A stretch of 64,000 bases of DNA. Origin: Streptococcus sp. 29892 (GTDB lineage: Bacteria; Bacillota; Bacilli; Lactobacillales; Streptococcaceae). Position numbers and translations under genes: made by a program. Positions 12,745 to 22,544 of the stretch are shown one piece after another. Under the pieces are notes generated by a model. The model was not told the origin of the DNA. It did no database searches and was given only the letters and a program-made list of their open reading frames with translations. Within the stretch, counting starts at the first letter, position 1. Each line of letters begins with the position of its first letter. The stretch spans positions 1,702,001 through 1,766,000 of the forward strand of contig NZ_CP118734.1 in the NCBI RefSeq assembly GCF_032594935.1, written 5' to 3'.

Positions 12745-15700
12745 TTATTCTGAGACAGAATCTAGCGCCTTCTCTGGCTTGCTTTCAGCTGCATCTGTCT
12801 CTGAAACGGAATCTAATGCCTTCTCTGGCTTGCTTCCAGCTACATCTGTCAGGACTGGAACTGGTTCATCAGCTACTGCCGGTTCGCTTGCCGCCTCTTC
12901 GCTTGCCGGTTTAGCAACTGGCTCAGCATCCGATGGTGATGTACTTGATGGAGTCGACTCACTCTTGGATTCTTGCGCTTGATTGCTTGTTGGTGTGCCA
13001 CTTTTCTCCCTTGTTTCCTCAGGAGTGAAGCGTTGGGCAGGCGTTGCAATAATCGAAGAAGTGCTTGGCTGAGTTGTTGATTCTGTAGGTTTTGCAGGCT
13101 GGGCAGGTGCTGGTTGAGTTGCCGCTAGCAAGGCTTCTGCTGGTGCCAATTCCGTTTGCGGATGGAGCGCAGCTTTTTCCACCCGGTAGAAACCTGAACC
13201 GTCTGGTCTTGGGATGCGGAAGGCCGTTTGAGAAACCTTTGTTTTTGGATCGACAACATCTTGTGGATCAAAAATGTATCCATCCTTAGTCGTAAATTTA
13301 CCAGCCGCCTTGACAGCTTCAATTTCCTCATAACTGTGGACAATCTGCCAATTCTTCAATCCTTTCCGTTGCTCTTGCGGTGTTACACGTTTGGCCAACT
13401 CATCTCTATCACGCTTGTCTAATAGTGCTTGAACCGCAGCCAATTCCTGACTGGAGAGCTCGCTCTTTTTCACTGAACGCAGGCTATCATCATCTGCACG
13501 TGGCAGACTAAATGCATCACGGAAGACAAAACTTCTAGGATCCAATACATCCTCAGCCGCAAAGATATAGCCATCAGCTGTCGCAAATCGCCCTTGGGCA
13601 CGAGCTGCCCCCACCTCTTCTGCTGTATGGACAATCTGCCAATTTTTCAAACCAGCCCTCTTATCTGGTGCTGTCGCATTGAGAATCGGTGCCAACTGGT
13701 CCGCGGCTTCATCATGACTATGACCGCTGCTGGTCCAAGCTGCAGGACGAACTTCAGGATGACGCATGAGGTACTTGATGGTCGCAATCTGTTCCTTGTT
13801 CAACCAGGTATATGGCAGGACATGGATGTGGTCAATATGCGGAATAACAAAGACTTCCCCGGTATCATAGGTGGCATTTCCACCACGCATTGGAAGCTTA
13901 TGGATTGGCACAAGCGGAGCTGGTGTCAGATCCCCCTCTTTAGCAGGGCTGACATCAAATAGATAGGATGGATCCTTCTCCATCAGACGCAATTCTGCAA
14001 ATGAAATCTTCATCAAATCTAATTCCTGACGGGCATAGAAATAAGCCTTGCCATCCACTTCCATCCAATAGCCCACCTGACCTTGATGACTGGCCTTGCG
14101 CAAAACTGCCTGGCTATCAAATTCAGGGCGGTTTTCAGAACTCTCTTGTCCCTCAGTCGCTGGAGGAATTACTGGTTTTGATGGAGCTGCTGTCGAATGA
14201 CTACCAGCATTGGCCTGGGATTTTTCAGCCAACCATGCTGCAACTTCCTTCAATTCAAATGCTTCTAATTCACCAAAGCCAACATAATGGAAGTGGTCTC
14301 CGTGGCTTGCAATCAAGCCATGTTCATCAACAGAGGTAATCGAAGCCTTGCTGAACTGATAACCATCACTAGTGAAGTAGGCTTTGCCATCCAATCCTTT
14401 ACCATAAACAGTGATCGGACGCCCCTGCCACATACGAGTTGGTTGTTTGGCAGTCCCTATCGGCTTGGTTGGACTTGGTGGCAAGGTTGGACTTGGTGTT
14501 GGATTAGAGTGAACCTGATGACTAGTAGCTTGGTGTCTGCTACCACCATTTGCCTGGCCGATGCTTGCACCACTTGTGCCAATCATTCGGGCAATCTTTT
14601 CTTCCAAGGCAGACATCTGACTGTAAGGAATAAAGTGGAAATGATCTCCATGGGGCACGATTACACCGGTGGCTGTTTTTTTACTGATAGTTCTTGGATC
14701 AAAGACCAAACCATCAGCTTCAACATGGCGTTGAGATAAAGGTGTTGTATCCAGTTGAGCCAACAAACTAGCTAAATCTTGATTCTGAGCTAATAGAATA
14801 GCCGGTTGCTGAACGACCTTATCATTTCTTTCATTTTTTCCAACTTGGCCATGGTCCTTAGCCACAATCGATTTTCCCGATTGCTCCTTAACCCATTCTT
14901 CTACTTGTTTAATTTCAAAATCTTCCAATTCGCCTAAATCGACATAGTGGAAATGGTCTCCGTGACTAGCAATTAAACTGTGTTCATCCACTGATGTAAT
15001 CGAATCCTTACTAAAGATATACCCATCACTGGTAAAATATGCCTTGCCATCCAATCCTTTACCATAGACAGCAATCGGACGTCCCATATAAGAAATGACT
15101 CTATCCTTACCCTGACCGGCTATTGGTATATCAGTGGAATGACTTGATTGAATCGGTTCTACAGAATCTATCAAAATCATGGAATGAGTAGAATTGGTTA
15201 CACCTCCTACCTGCACATTTTGTCTCGGAGCTGAAACAACTCCTCCACCAACACCAATCATTCTGGAAATTTTTTCTTCCAAGGCTGACATCTGGCTATA
15301 AGGGATAAAATGATGGTGGTCTCCATGAGGAACAATCACACCTGCCGCCGTTTTCTTAGTAATGGTTCTTGGATCAAAGACCAAGCCATCCGCCTCAACA
15401 TGGCGTTGAGACAAGGGGGTCGCATCCAGTTGAGCCAACAAGCTAGCCAAATCTTGACCTTGTACTGAAACTGGAGTTTCCTGCCGAACTTTCTGGGTGT
15501 GATTTCCATAATGATTTCCAGTGGTTGACTGACTGTTCCCAGACTTTTTATTCCAGTAATCCTGAGCAGCTTTTAACTCTGTTGCTGAAAGATCTTTTTT
15601 CGGGATGAAATGGAAATGGTCCCCATGAGGAACAATAAAGCCATCCCCCGTATCTTCGATGACATCTGTCGGATTAAAGACATAACCATCGTCAGTCTTG

Positions 15701-16233
15701 TAAGGACCGTCTGAATGACTAGAACCCGTCGCCTGCCGCTTGCTATCAGCCGATGTAATCCCTTTCTGTCGCTCCACTTCCTCCTTGCTCCGAACATTTT
15801 TCTGCTGTTTGGCATCTTTCAAGTAAAGGTAATATTTCCCATCTACCTTGATAACATAGCCATCTTGAACCTCATTGATAATGTGAGTATCTTGAAGGAC
15901 ATAATTCGGATCCTTCATGACCAATTCTTCACTAAAGATGGCATCGAAAGGCACCTTGCCATTGTAATAATGGAAATGATCTCCGTGAGAGGTCACATAG
16001 CCTTGGTCTGTGATTTTGACAACAATCTGCTCAGCATCAATATTTTCCTTTGCCGAAACCTGTTCCGGAGTTAATTGCTCCGCAACTAATGACTGTTCCT
16101 TGTGACTATCTTCAATATAGGACACTCGATTTTTTTGTTCTTCTGTCGCCTGATAACGACCCAACTGGTAGCTACACAAACTCATCCCCAAAACAAGGGT
16201 CGCTACCGAACCAACAAGAGCTTTCTTCTTCAT
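12745..16233 (-). CDS. Histidine-triad surface protein (Pht/Htp family)
   Basis: A 1162-residue exported protein of the streptococcal histidine-triad family, which binds zinc at the cell surface, hands it to AdcA-type lipoproteins and interacts with complement. The signal region MKKKALVGSVATLVLGMSLC matches pneumococcal Pht starts. Seven HxxHxH motifs are present: HGDHFHY, HGDHFHF, HGDHHHF, HGDHFHY, HGDHFHF, HGDHFHY and the divergent HIDHIHV. A block of about 200 residues is duplicated (two copies each of ATPLSQRHVEADGLVFDPRT- and YGKGLDGKAYFTSDGY-like stretches). A GLKNWQIVH module is also doubled. The C-terminus is a Pro/Glu/Ser-rich tail with a short tandem repeat and no LPXTG. It follows lmb with a 20-bp gap, and AdcR boxes upstream of lmb probably control both. 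Confidence 0.93.
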   Translation of the reverse strand: MKKKALVGSVATLVLGMSLCSYQLGRYQATEEQKNRVSYIEDSHKEQSLVAEQLTPEQVSAKENIDAEQIVVKITDQGYVTSHGDHFHYYNGKVPFDAIFSEELVMKDPNYVLQDTHIINEVQDGYVIKVDGKYYLYLKDAKQQKNVRSKEEVERQKGITSADSKRQATGSSHSDGPYKTDDGYVFNPTDVIEDTGDGFIVPHGDHFHFIPKKDLSATELKAAQDYWNKKSGNSQSTTGNHYGNHTQKVRQETPVSVQGQDLASLLAQLDATPLSQRHVEADGLVFDPRTITKKTAAGVIVPHGDHHHFIPYSQMSALEEKISRMIGVGGGVVSAPRQNVQVGGVTNSTHSMILIDSVEPIQSSHSTDIPIAGQGKDRVISYMGRPIAVYGKGLDGKAYFTSDGYIFSKDSITSVDEHSLIASHGDHFHYVDLGELEDFEIKQVEEWVKEQSGKSIVAKDHGQVGKNERNDKVVQQPAILLAQNQDLASLLAQLDTTPLSQRHVEADGLVFDPRTISKKTATGVIVPHGDHFHFIPYSQMSALEEKIARMIGTSGASIGQANGGSRHQATSHQVHSNPTPSPTLPPSPTKPIGTAKQPTRMWQGRPITVYGKGLDGKAYFTSDGYQFSKASITSVDEHGLIASHGDHFHYVGFGELEAFELKEVAAWLAEKSQANAGSHSTAAPSKPVIPPATEGQESSENRPEFDSQAVLRKASHQGQVGYWMEVDGKAYFYARQELDLMKISFAELRLMEKDPSYLFDVSPAKEGDLTPAPLVPIHKLPMRGGNATYDTGEVFVIPHIDHIHVLPYTWLNKEQIATIKYLMRHPEVRPAAWTSSGHSHDEAADQLAPILNATAPDKRAGLKNWQIVHTAEEVGAARAQGRFATADGYIFAAEDVLDPRSFVFRDAFSLPRADDDSLRSVKKSELSSQELAAVQALLDKRDRDELAKRVTPQEQRKGLKNWQIVHSYEEIEAVKAAGKFTTKDGYIFDPQDVVDPKTKVSQTAFRIPRPDGSGFYRVEKAALHPQTELAPAEALLAATQPAPAQPAKPTESTTQPSTSSIIATPAQRFTPEETREKSGTPTSNQAQESKSESTPSSTSPSDAEPVAKPASEEAASEPAVADEPVPVLTDVAGSKPEKALDSVSETDAAESKPEKALDSVSE

Positions 16234-16253
16234 TTTATCTCCTTTATCAATGA

Positions 16254-17174
16254 TTATTTCAATTCTTGAGCAAGAGTTTCTAAAACCTGCTCTAAGTTTT
16301 CTAAATAGGTCAAGTTATTTTCAGGGTCTGCTTCTAGAGGATCCAAGACCTTCAAGTCCACACCTGTCGAAGTTGCCAGAGCCTTAGCCAATTTATCCGA
16401 TGTCCCCTTTTCGGTAAAAATCGTTTGTACCTTGTAAGTGTCGACAAACTCTTTAATCTCTGCCAACTGTCTTGGGCTAGGTTCTTCCTCAGACACCCCT
16501 GCTATCCCCAACTGCTTCAATCCAAACCTCTGGGCAGTATAGGAAAAGGCAGTGTGTTGGGTCACGAAGGTTTTTGAACTGGCTCTTGAAAAAATTGGAA
16601 TATATTTGTCCGCCAACTTTTTGGCATTCTCATCCAAAGCCTTAGCATTTTTCCGATAATAATCCGCATTTTCAGGATCACTCTCTGCCAAAAGTTCCCC
16701 AATTTCAAGGGCTTCCTGTCCGACCAAGACCGGATCCAGCCAGGTGTGGGGATCATACAAACTAGCCTCATCAATCCCCTGACCAACTTCCATATCTTCT
16801 AGACCAGGAACTTTTAACAAAGGCAGGCTTGTAGATGCTTCTAAGACTTGGACAGACGAACCCTGTAAATTCGGATCCAAGCGCCCTGCCCAGGACTCCA
16901 AAATCCGTGAGTGATAAATAAAGACATCTGCATCATAAATGGCTCGTATGTCTGCCGCTGATGGTTCGTATGAATGAATTCCCGAACGCGAACCAATCAT
17001 CCGAACATCATTCTTATCTCCCGATACTTCCTTAACCAATGAATAAATAGGGTAAAATGATGTCACAATCCGCATTCCTGACTGAACCTGACTAGCCTCT
17101 TTCTGAACCGAGCAAGCCATCAAGCACAAACCAGCTAGAACAGAAAGACAGGCTCTAAGTATTTTCTTTAGCAT
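16254..17174 (-). CDS. lmb: Zinc-binding lipoprotein of the Lmb/AdcAII type
   Basis: A 306-residue cluster A-I substrate-binding lipoprotein. The signal peptide ends in lipobox LMAC (Cys about 21). The zinc ligands are probably His in GIHSYEPSA, His in YDPHTWLDP, His in VTQHTAFSY and a late Asp/Glu near TEKGTSDKLAK. The long acidic-His loop of AdcA is absent, which fits AdcAII/Lmb, the laminin-binding homologue. It is followed by htp, the standard streptococcal pair for zinc scavenging. Two AdcR-like palindromes lie 25-67 bp upstream of the ATG. Confidence 0.93.
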   Translation of the reverse strand: MLKKILRACLSVLAGLCLMACSVQKEASQVQSGMRIVTSFYPIYSLVKEVSGDKNDVRMIGSRSGIHSYEPSAADIRAIYDADVFIYHSRILESWAGRLDPNLQGSSVQVLEASTSLPLLKVPGLEDMEVGQGIDEASLYDPHTWLDPVLVGQEALEIGELLAESDPENADYYRKNAKALDENAKKLADKYIPIFSRASSKTFVTQHTAFSYTAQRFGLKQLGIAGVSEEEPSPRQLAEIKEFVDTYKVQTIFTEKGTSDKLAKALATSTGVDLKVLDPLEADPENNLTYLENLEQVLETLAQELK

Positions 17175-17199
17175 ATTTCCTCCTTTTCACAAAAAAACA

Positions 17200-17241
17200 T
17201 TAACCAGTTAAGTTTATATCACAAAATAATTAACCAGTCAA
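17200..17241 (-). promoter_or_regulatory. Two AdcR-type zinc operators
   Basis: TTAACCAGTTAA (17200-17211) and TTAACCAGTCAA (17230-17241) match the known AdcR consensus TTAACYRGTTAA, the first perfectly and the second with one change. Their centres are 30 bp apart (about three helical turns) and they sit directly upstream of lmb. Zinc-loaded AdcR would repress lmb-htp when zinc is plentiful. Confidence 0.85.
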
Positions 17242-17284
17242 GTATTTTTAAAAAATATATACTAATTTATCAAAAAACAAAAAG

Positions 17285-17305
17285 AAAACCCGACTAAGTC
17301 GAGTT
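17285..17305 (-). terminator. tig terminator
   Basis: On the minus strand AAACTCGA-loop-TCGGGTTT (one G-U pair) is followed by TTCTTTTTG, 15-35 bp after the tig stop. Confidence 0.7.
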
Positions 17306-17321
17306 TCCAATTTTCACTATA

Positions 17322-18605
17322 TTATTTTACAGTTGCAGTGCTTGTAATCACTTCTACAGCTTTCTTCACAGCGATGTCGTGTTTAAGCATTTCTGGTGAA
17401 AGCAAGCTACGAACTTGTGCCACTTCCATACGGTAAGTAGCTGCCAAGTCTTCGATTTCTTTCTCGATTTCAGCGTCAGTTGCTTCGAAACCTTCTGCTT
17501 TAGCTACTGCTTCAACAACCAAGTTAGTCTTAGTACGTTTTTCAGCATCAGCTTCGTATTGTTTATGAAGGTCATCACGAGTTGTACCAGTGATTTGGAA
17601 GTACATGTCTGGTGAGATACCTTGTTGTTGCATACCACCCAAGAATTCATTGATTGCACGGTGAACTTCTTCGTGGATCATTTCTTCTGGCAATTCAACG
17701 ATCTCAGCGTTTTCTACAGCCAATTCAAGAGCTGCTGATTCAACTGCATCGTCAAAGGCAACTTCTTTTGCTGCTTCCAATTCTTTGCGGTATTTAGCTT
17801 TCAACTCATCAAGTGTTTCTACTTCTTCGTCGATGTCTTTTGCCAATTCGTCATCCAAGGCTGGAACTTCTTTTGCTTTTACTTCGTGGATTTTTGTTAC
17901 GAAGAGGGCTGGTTTACCAGCAAGGTCTGCTGCTTGGTAGTCTTCTGGGAAAGTCACTTCAACGTTTACTTCCTCACCAGCTGCGTGACCTACCAATTGT
18001 GCTTCAAAACCTGGGATGAATTGACCTGAACCAAGTCCAAGTGAGAAGTTCTCACCTTTACCGCCGTCAAATTCAACGCCGTCGATTGAACCTACAAAGT
18101 CGATAACAACTGTGTCGCCTTCAGCTGCTGGACCTTCTTTGATAACCAATTCAGCCAAGTTGTTGCGCTCACGCTCGATTTTTGCATCAACTTCTTCATC
18201 TGTTACTTCTTTAGTAGCTTCTACTGAAACTGCCAAGTTTTTGTAGTCACCCAATTTTACTTCAGGTTTTGTCACAACTTCAGCAGTGATTGTCCAGTCT
18301 TGACCTTTTTCCATAGACACAACGTCGATTTTTGGTTGTGCAACCACTTCAAGACCAGCTTCTGCAACCGCTGCTTCATAAGCTGCTGGTAACAATGCAT
18401 TTACAACATCTTGATAAAGTGCTTCTTCACCAAATTTTTGGTTAAATACGGCACGTGGCAAGTGACCTTTACGGAAACCTGGAAGATTGATATCTTTCTT
18501 AACTTTGTTGAAAACGCGATCCAATTCTGGTTTGATGGCATCTTGACCAATTGTGAAGGTCAATACGCCGCGGTTTGTTTCTTTTGCTTCAAATGATACA
18601 GACAT
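17322..18605 (-). CDS. tig: Trigger factor
   Basis: A 427-residue ribosome-associated chaperone and peptidyl-prolyl isomerase. The N-terminal ribosome-docking domain contains the signature [11 protein letters not shown] near residue 45. The PPIase (FKBP-like) domain follows at about residues 150-245 ([19 protein letters not shown]). The C-terminal helical arm domain completes it. Length is normal for streptococci, where the orthologue RopA is also required for secretion of some virulence factors. It has its own terminator and is transcribed alone. Confidence 0.96.
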   Translation of the reverse strand: MSVSFEAKETNRGVLTFTIGQDAIKPELDRVFNKVKKDINLPGFRKGHLPRAVFNQKFGEEALYQDVVNALLPAAYEAAVAEAGLEVVAQPKIDVVSMEKGQDWTITAEVVTKPEVKLGDYKNLAVSVEATKEVTDEEVDAKIERERNNLAELVIKEGPAAEGDTVVIDFVGSIDGVEFDGGKGENFSLGLGSGQFIPGFEAQLVGHAAGEEVNVEVTFPEDYQAADLAGKPALFVTKIHEVKAKEVPALDDELAKDIDEEVETLDELKAKYRKELEAAKEVAFDDAVESAALELAVENAEIVELPEEMIHEEVHRAINEFLGGMQQQGISPDMYFQITGTTRDDLHKQYEADAEKRTKTNLVVEAVAKAEGFEATDAEIEKEIEDLAATYRMEVAQVRSLLSPEMLKHDIAVKKAVEVITSTATVK

Positions 18606-18719
18606 TCTGTCATTCTCCTTAAAATTTTATTGCATACTCTTCATTATAACACAATTGACAGGGATTTCAACGATTTTATAACGGACTTTTGGGAAATGGC
18701 AGAGCTTCTGCCCAATCTT

Positions 18720-19319
18720 CTAATCTGGTTGTTGACCGTCGTGGGCTAGCCATTTGCAGTCTGTCAAGGTCATTTCTGAAAAGATCGCTTCAAAAGAAGA
18801 GTCTTCTGGTGAACAGGCATAGATACCAAAACGAATTTTCCTGCCGCCTTGGTGCAAATGGCAAATCCGCATTTGCTCAAAATGGATACCGTCTTTGGAG
18901 TTTTCAATGCAAAAATCACTGCCCCGTCGGCTCAAACGGTAGTAAATTGACTTGACAGAAGCAGGAATTTCCTGGGTTGCCCAGTCTGAAAAGCCCTGAT
19001 TGGTCACAACGCTGCCCAAGTGCTGAAACTCCTCATTTTCATACTCAATCGAGCCCTTAATCCAGTTTTCCGAATCCTGATAGACCACAACACCACACTG
19101 GTCAAAGCGGGTATGACTTTTGGAAAAATCTGTCTTAACCGTAAAGGAGAAATACTCTTCCTCCGTATCCATCAAGAGCAGGGGAGCATTGTCATTAACA
19201 AAATGATAATAGGTTTTCTGCCACAAGTCCGTATGAGCTTGGGTTGTAATTCTGATTTCCTTATCTGAGATCTGGTAGTTTTCTGGTTCTCGTACCCAGT
19301 AAAAATCTTTTGTGTTCAT
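18720..19319 (-). CDS. DUF1349 family protein
   Basis: About 199 residues of a concanavalin-like beta-sandwich (DUF1349). No catalytic residues are known for this family, so a sugar- or glycan-binding role is only a guess. An ATG lies 15 bp further upstream (19334), but its own codons form the ribosome binding site AAAGGAAA of the ATG at 19319, so I take the latter. It overlaps or abuts the stop of the upstream hydrolase, so it is probably the last gene of the esterase operon 22509-18720. Confidence 0.8.
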   Translation of the reverse strand: MNTKDFYWVREPENYQISDKEIRITTQAHTDLWQKTYYHFVNDNAPLLLMDTEEEYFSFTVKTDFSKSHTRFDQCGVVVYQDSENWIKGSIEYENEEFQHLGSVVTNQGFSDWATQEIPASVKSIYYRLSRRGSDFCIENSKDGIHFEQMRICHLHQGGRKIRFGIYACSPEDSSFEAIFSEMTLTDCKWLAHDGQQPD

Positions 19320-19330
19320 TTGATTTCCTT

Positions 19331-20218
19331 TCATTTGTGACTGGCCAACCAGTCACCGATTATTGCTTCTGCCTGTCTCGCCAAGTTTTCCTGCTCTGCA
19401 TTGACCACTTGGGACATATCAACAGTTGCCCCTGTCAAACCTTCGGGATTGTTGGACTCGATGAAGCTGTGGACGGCTTCTGGATAGTCAATGACATCCA
19501 CCGTGCAACCTGCTTCTTTCATATCTTCTATAAAAGGCTTGGCCTTTTGGGAAATAGGGTCCTGACCTGCCAAGACAAAAAGCGTTGGCGGGAAATCTTC
19601 CCCTTGATTTGCCACAGAAAGCCCCGTCGTCCAGGGATAAGCCATGATCAAGCCCGCCAAGTCAAACCGATCCTTGACCAATAATTCACTAGCAAGAGCG
19701 GCATAGTTGGCACCTGCGGAGTAGCCGATAATGGAAAATTGAGTCGGATCCACTCCATAAGCAGCCTTTTCCTTGGCGAAATACAAGACCGTGTCCTTGA
19801 TTTCCTCTGCTCCGTAGGAAATGGGTTGCAGGTCTGCCTTGGTATAATTGACCGTTACAATGACCGCCTGCCATTGATCCGCCAGTCGCTGACTTTGCGT
19901 ATCCAAGACATCTGCATCTCCTCCGACAAAACCACCACCGTGGACATTAACTACCAAGGGAAGCGGAGTTTGGCTTGCCTCACTTGGACGGTAGAGATTG
20001 ACACGAACAGACTCTTTTCCAGGTCGGTCAATCACCAATCGCTCTCCTATCAGCTGACTGTCAGGCTTTACCAAGACTGCTCGGTGGGCTTGATTGTTTG
20101 CACGGTAAGACTGCAAGAAAACAGTAAAACCGACCAGCAAAAGTAGACTAAGCACTGTCCAGAGGGACAAGAGGATCAACTGGATTTTCCATTTCTTAGG
20201 TAATTCTTTAAACTTCAT
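19331..20218 (-). CDS. Membrane-anchored alpha/beta hydrolase (esterase)
   Basis: A 295-residue protein with one N-terminal membrane segment (about residues 12-35, preceded by ELPKKWKIQ) and an exported alpha/beta-hydrolase domain of the hormone-sensitive-lipase/BD-FAE type. The oxyanion motif is NVHGGGFVGGDAD near residue 93, the nucleophile is Ser in GYSAGANYA near 167, and the late His is in AVHSFIE. Substrate is unknown; acyl- or acetyl-ester cleavage outside the cell is inferred. It starts 2 bp after a 48-codon membrane ORF and is co-transcribed with two other esterases. Confidence 0.85.
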   Translation of the reverse strand: MKFKELPKKWKIQLILLSLWTVLSLLLLVGFTVFLQSYRANNQAHRAVLVKPDSQLIGERLVIDRPGKESVRVNLYRPSEASQTPLPLVVNVHGGGFVGGDADVLDTQSQRLADQWQAVIVTVNYTKADLQPISYGAEEIKDTVLYFAKEKAAYGVDPTQFSIIGYSAGANYAALASELLVKDRFDLAGLIMAYPWTTGLSVANQGEDFPPTLFVLAGQDPISQKAKPFIEDMKEAGCTVDVIDYPEAVHSFIESNNPEGLTGATVDMSQVVNAEQENLARQAEAIIGDWLASHK

Positions 20219-20219
20219 C

Positions 20220-20366
20220 TTATCCCACCATTACCTGAATCAAGGCCCCCAGGGTCAGCCAAAAATAAAGCACCAATAACAAGGGTAAGAGCACTGCCGC
20301 AATTCGTAAGCCAATAATCACATTACGCCACTTGGGTGGCAAATCGTGTAAACTTGTTGTTTTCAT
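20220..20366 (-). CDS. Small single-span membrane protein (48 aa)
   Basis: A 48-codon frame whose ATG overlaps the TGA of the upstream esterase (ATGA) and whose stop lies just before the ATG of the next one, so all are probably translationally coupled. The product starts MKTTSLHDLPPKWRNVI and continues with a hydrophobic span of about 25 residues. The LPPKWRN plus helix resembles the LPKKWKI plus helix at the N-terminus of the following hydrolase. It could therefore be a duplicated membrane anchor or a truncated paralogue. No function is known. Confidence 0.6.
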   Translation of the reverse strand: MKTTSLHDLPPKWRNVIIGLRIAAVLLPLLLVLYFWLTLGALIQVMVG

Positions 20367-21382
20367 TCTGATGTTCTCTCTTCCAAAAATGTCATCATCC
20401 GCTCAAATGCTTTAGCAGATACCGGGTCATTTCGTAAATTCGCCACAAAACCATGAGGCTTTTCAAGCCCTTCTTCTGCTAAAGGATCGACCAATTCATT
20501 CTCAACTCCCGCTTGCTTCAAGGCCTTATTGAGCGACACCATATCTGTCCGATACTCGCTTCCCAACAGGAAACTAGCTGGGTAGTCCTTGTTCACATGG
20601 GAAATAGGGTTATAGGCATTGATTTCTTCCTCACTTAGATAGATGGTTTCTGAAACATAATTTCCAACCAAGAGCTTCGTGCTTAAGCTAAACTTGGCAT
20701 AATCTAAGGGAGCATCATCGATGACCAGAGCCTTGACATGTTCTTTTGCAATACTTGGTTCAATGTTCAATAGCTGAGCGTAATCATTGTTGGCTAAGAG
20801 GCTACCGTATTGTGCTACCATGATGGCACCTGCGGATGAACCCATCAAGACAACATTGTCCATGTTCAAATGGTATTCTTCAGCGTGTTCCTTTATGTAG
20901 GCAAGGGCCTGATTCATCTGAATCACAGGTGTTGGGAAATGGTGGTCTGGTACAAGAGCATAGTCAACATTGACCACATTATATCCTTTTGACACAATAT
21001 CGTCAATGAGATAGGTGGCTTGGCTGGCAGCCAGAGGGTCCCCCATATTTTTACTCCCTCCAAAGAATCCACCACCGTGGAAATAGAAGAGGGTTGGACG
21101 GTCAGCTTCAAAATTTTGGTCTGGATAGATAATATCTAAAAAGCTGTTAGGGTAGTCCTTGCTATAGGCAATCTCACTTTTCAGATACTGACCATTCTCT
21201 TTCAGACCATCAATGGGATCGTAAAGAGGACTGTAAGAGTTCGGTGAACTCTCCTTGTACATAAACGATTGAATGACACCGACCATCAACTGCGGATGAT
21301 TGGTAACGGACACATAGGCAATGATACCGAGACTAGCTACAATCCCAAGGGGCCATAAGATAATTTTTTTAAATTTTTTCAT
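20363..21382 (-). CDS. Membrane-anchored alpha/beta hydrolase (esterase)
   Basis: A 339-residue hydrolase with an N-terminal membrane anchor (about residues 7-25) and an HSL/BD-FAE-like fold. Motifs are YFHGGGFFGGSKN near residue 100 (oxyanion hole), Ser in MGSSAGAIMVAQ near 179, and a late His in EKPHGFVANL. The domain probably faces outward. It lies 8 bp downstream of the pectinacetylesterase-like gene in the same operon. Substrate is not determinable from sequence. Confidence 0.85.
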   Translation of the reverse strand: MKKFKKIILWPLGIVASLGIIAYVSVTNHPQLMVGVIQSFMYKESSPNSYSPLYDPIDGLKENGQYLKSEIAYSKDYPNSFLDIIYPDQNFEADRPTLFYFHGGGFFGGSKNMGDPLAASQATYLIDDIVSKGYNVVNVDYALVPDHHFPTPVIQMNQALAYIKEHAEEYHLNMDNVVLMGSSAGAIMVAQYGSLLANNDYAQLLNIEPSIAKEHVKALVIDDAPLDYAKFSLSTKLLVGNYVSETIYLSEEEINAYNPISHVNKDYPASFLLGSEYRTDMVSLNKALKQAGVENELVDPLAEEGLEKPHGFVANLRNDPVSAKAFERMMTFLEERTSE

Positions 21383-21390
21383 GAGTTCTC

Positions 21391-22509
21391 CTAATCTAAT
21401 AGTTCTAACCCGTAACTCTTTACCTCTCCGTTAACCGCATCATCCAGCCATTCTGCTACACTCTTTTCTTGAGCCATTGGTATGAAAAATGTTGAAAAGT
21501 TAATGGTTGTGTGCTGAGTAGCGGTAGTTTTTTCATCTTGCCCATAATTCCAGATAAAAATACCCACGCCATCAATCTTGGATTGCAGTTCTTGAATCAT
21601 TTTTTTAAGTTCTTTTTGAAAGTGCTCACTGCTCTCTTCTGTTGCATCTGCTAGTTTCCCTTGGTCAATATAGGCTTGATATTGCTGAAGAATCCCATCT
21701 CGATAGGAAATGTCAAATAAAATCTTAACGCTATCCCCGCGTTTCTCATGGAGGGCTACTAAGCTATCCAAAACAATATTGTCTGAATGCAGGCGGTCAC
21801 TAATAGAAGTCGGTGTTTTCCAGACATTTTCCGCTATGCTTTTCCAATTATCATGTCTCAAAAAGGAACTGTCCACTGCAACGGTGACATTTTTCGCTGT
21901 TGGAAATTGTGAAATTACTTCGTCCGCAAGCAATGATGTTGCAAATCCACCTGCTGAAAATCCAGTTACCAGAAGCGTATCTGGATTACCTATGTGAGCC
22001 TTGGCTGCTGCTAAAATACTCATCAGATTGGAATAACCTTGGTGATGGACTACTTGCTCTTTTCCGTTATCATCGATATAAGAAAAGTTTTGGGTCCCTG
22101 CATGAAAATCTCCTGTCCCATACGGAAGCACAATCATAGTCCAGTCCTTAAATGGATTGTCTTCCTGCGGACTTCCAATTCCCCAAGTTGCGACATAATC
22201 TTGATGGCCAGTTGTGGTCGCAAAATAGCGTGTGCCACCACTAGCAGTCTCTTCATTGATACTCACACCACCACCGAAGAAATAGACCATCACCTTATTC
22301 TTCTCTTTACCGATACGAAGCAGGCCATGTGCCTGATTACCCTGAGAATCTACAACCCCTTCGGGACTGAGGCGGTACCATTCATTCACTTGTGGGGTCT
22401 GATCAACAAGCTCAGGAGCTGACCAGCCAAATATCTTTTTGTAGGCAATAAAACCAAGCAAGGCTAGTACCACTGTTACAGCCGCTACTATTTTCCAAAC
22501 TTTTTTCAT
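21391..22509 (-). CDS. Pectinacetylesterase-like membrane-anchored hydrolase
   Basis: A 372-residue protein with an N-terminal membrane segment (about residues 5-23). The pectinacetylesterase/Notum-type layout is visible: VYFFGGGVSINEETA near residue 78 (oxyanion glycines), then the nucleophile Ser in VTGFSAGGFATSLL near 172. It is the first gene of an operon of three esterases, a small membrane protein and a DUF1349 protein, divergent from a TetR regulator. Deacylation of a surface or host glycan is a plausible shared role, but this is inference. Confidence 0.8.
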   Translation of the reverse strand: MKKVWKIVAAVTVVLALLGFIAYKKIFGWSAPELVDQTPQVNEWYRLSPEGVVDSQGNQAHGLLRIGKEKNKVMVYFFGGGVSINEETASGGTRYFATTTGHQDYVATWGIGSPQEDNPFKDWTMIVLPYGTGDFHAGTQNFSYIDDNGKEQVVHHQGYSNLMSILAAAKAHIGNPDTLLVTGFSAGGFATSLLADEVISQFPTAKNVTVAVDSSFLRHDNWKSIAENVWKTPTSISDRLHSDNIVLDSLVALHEKRGDSVKILFDISYRDGILQQYQAYIDQGKLADATEESSEHFQKELKKMIQELQSKIDGVGIFIWNYGQDEKTTATQHTTINFSTFFIPMAQEKSVAEWLDDAVNGEVKSYGLELLD

Positions 22510-22544
22510 ACTTTCTTTTTTCTGTCCTTTATGGTATATTTTCA

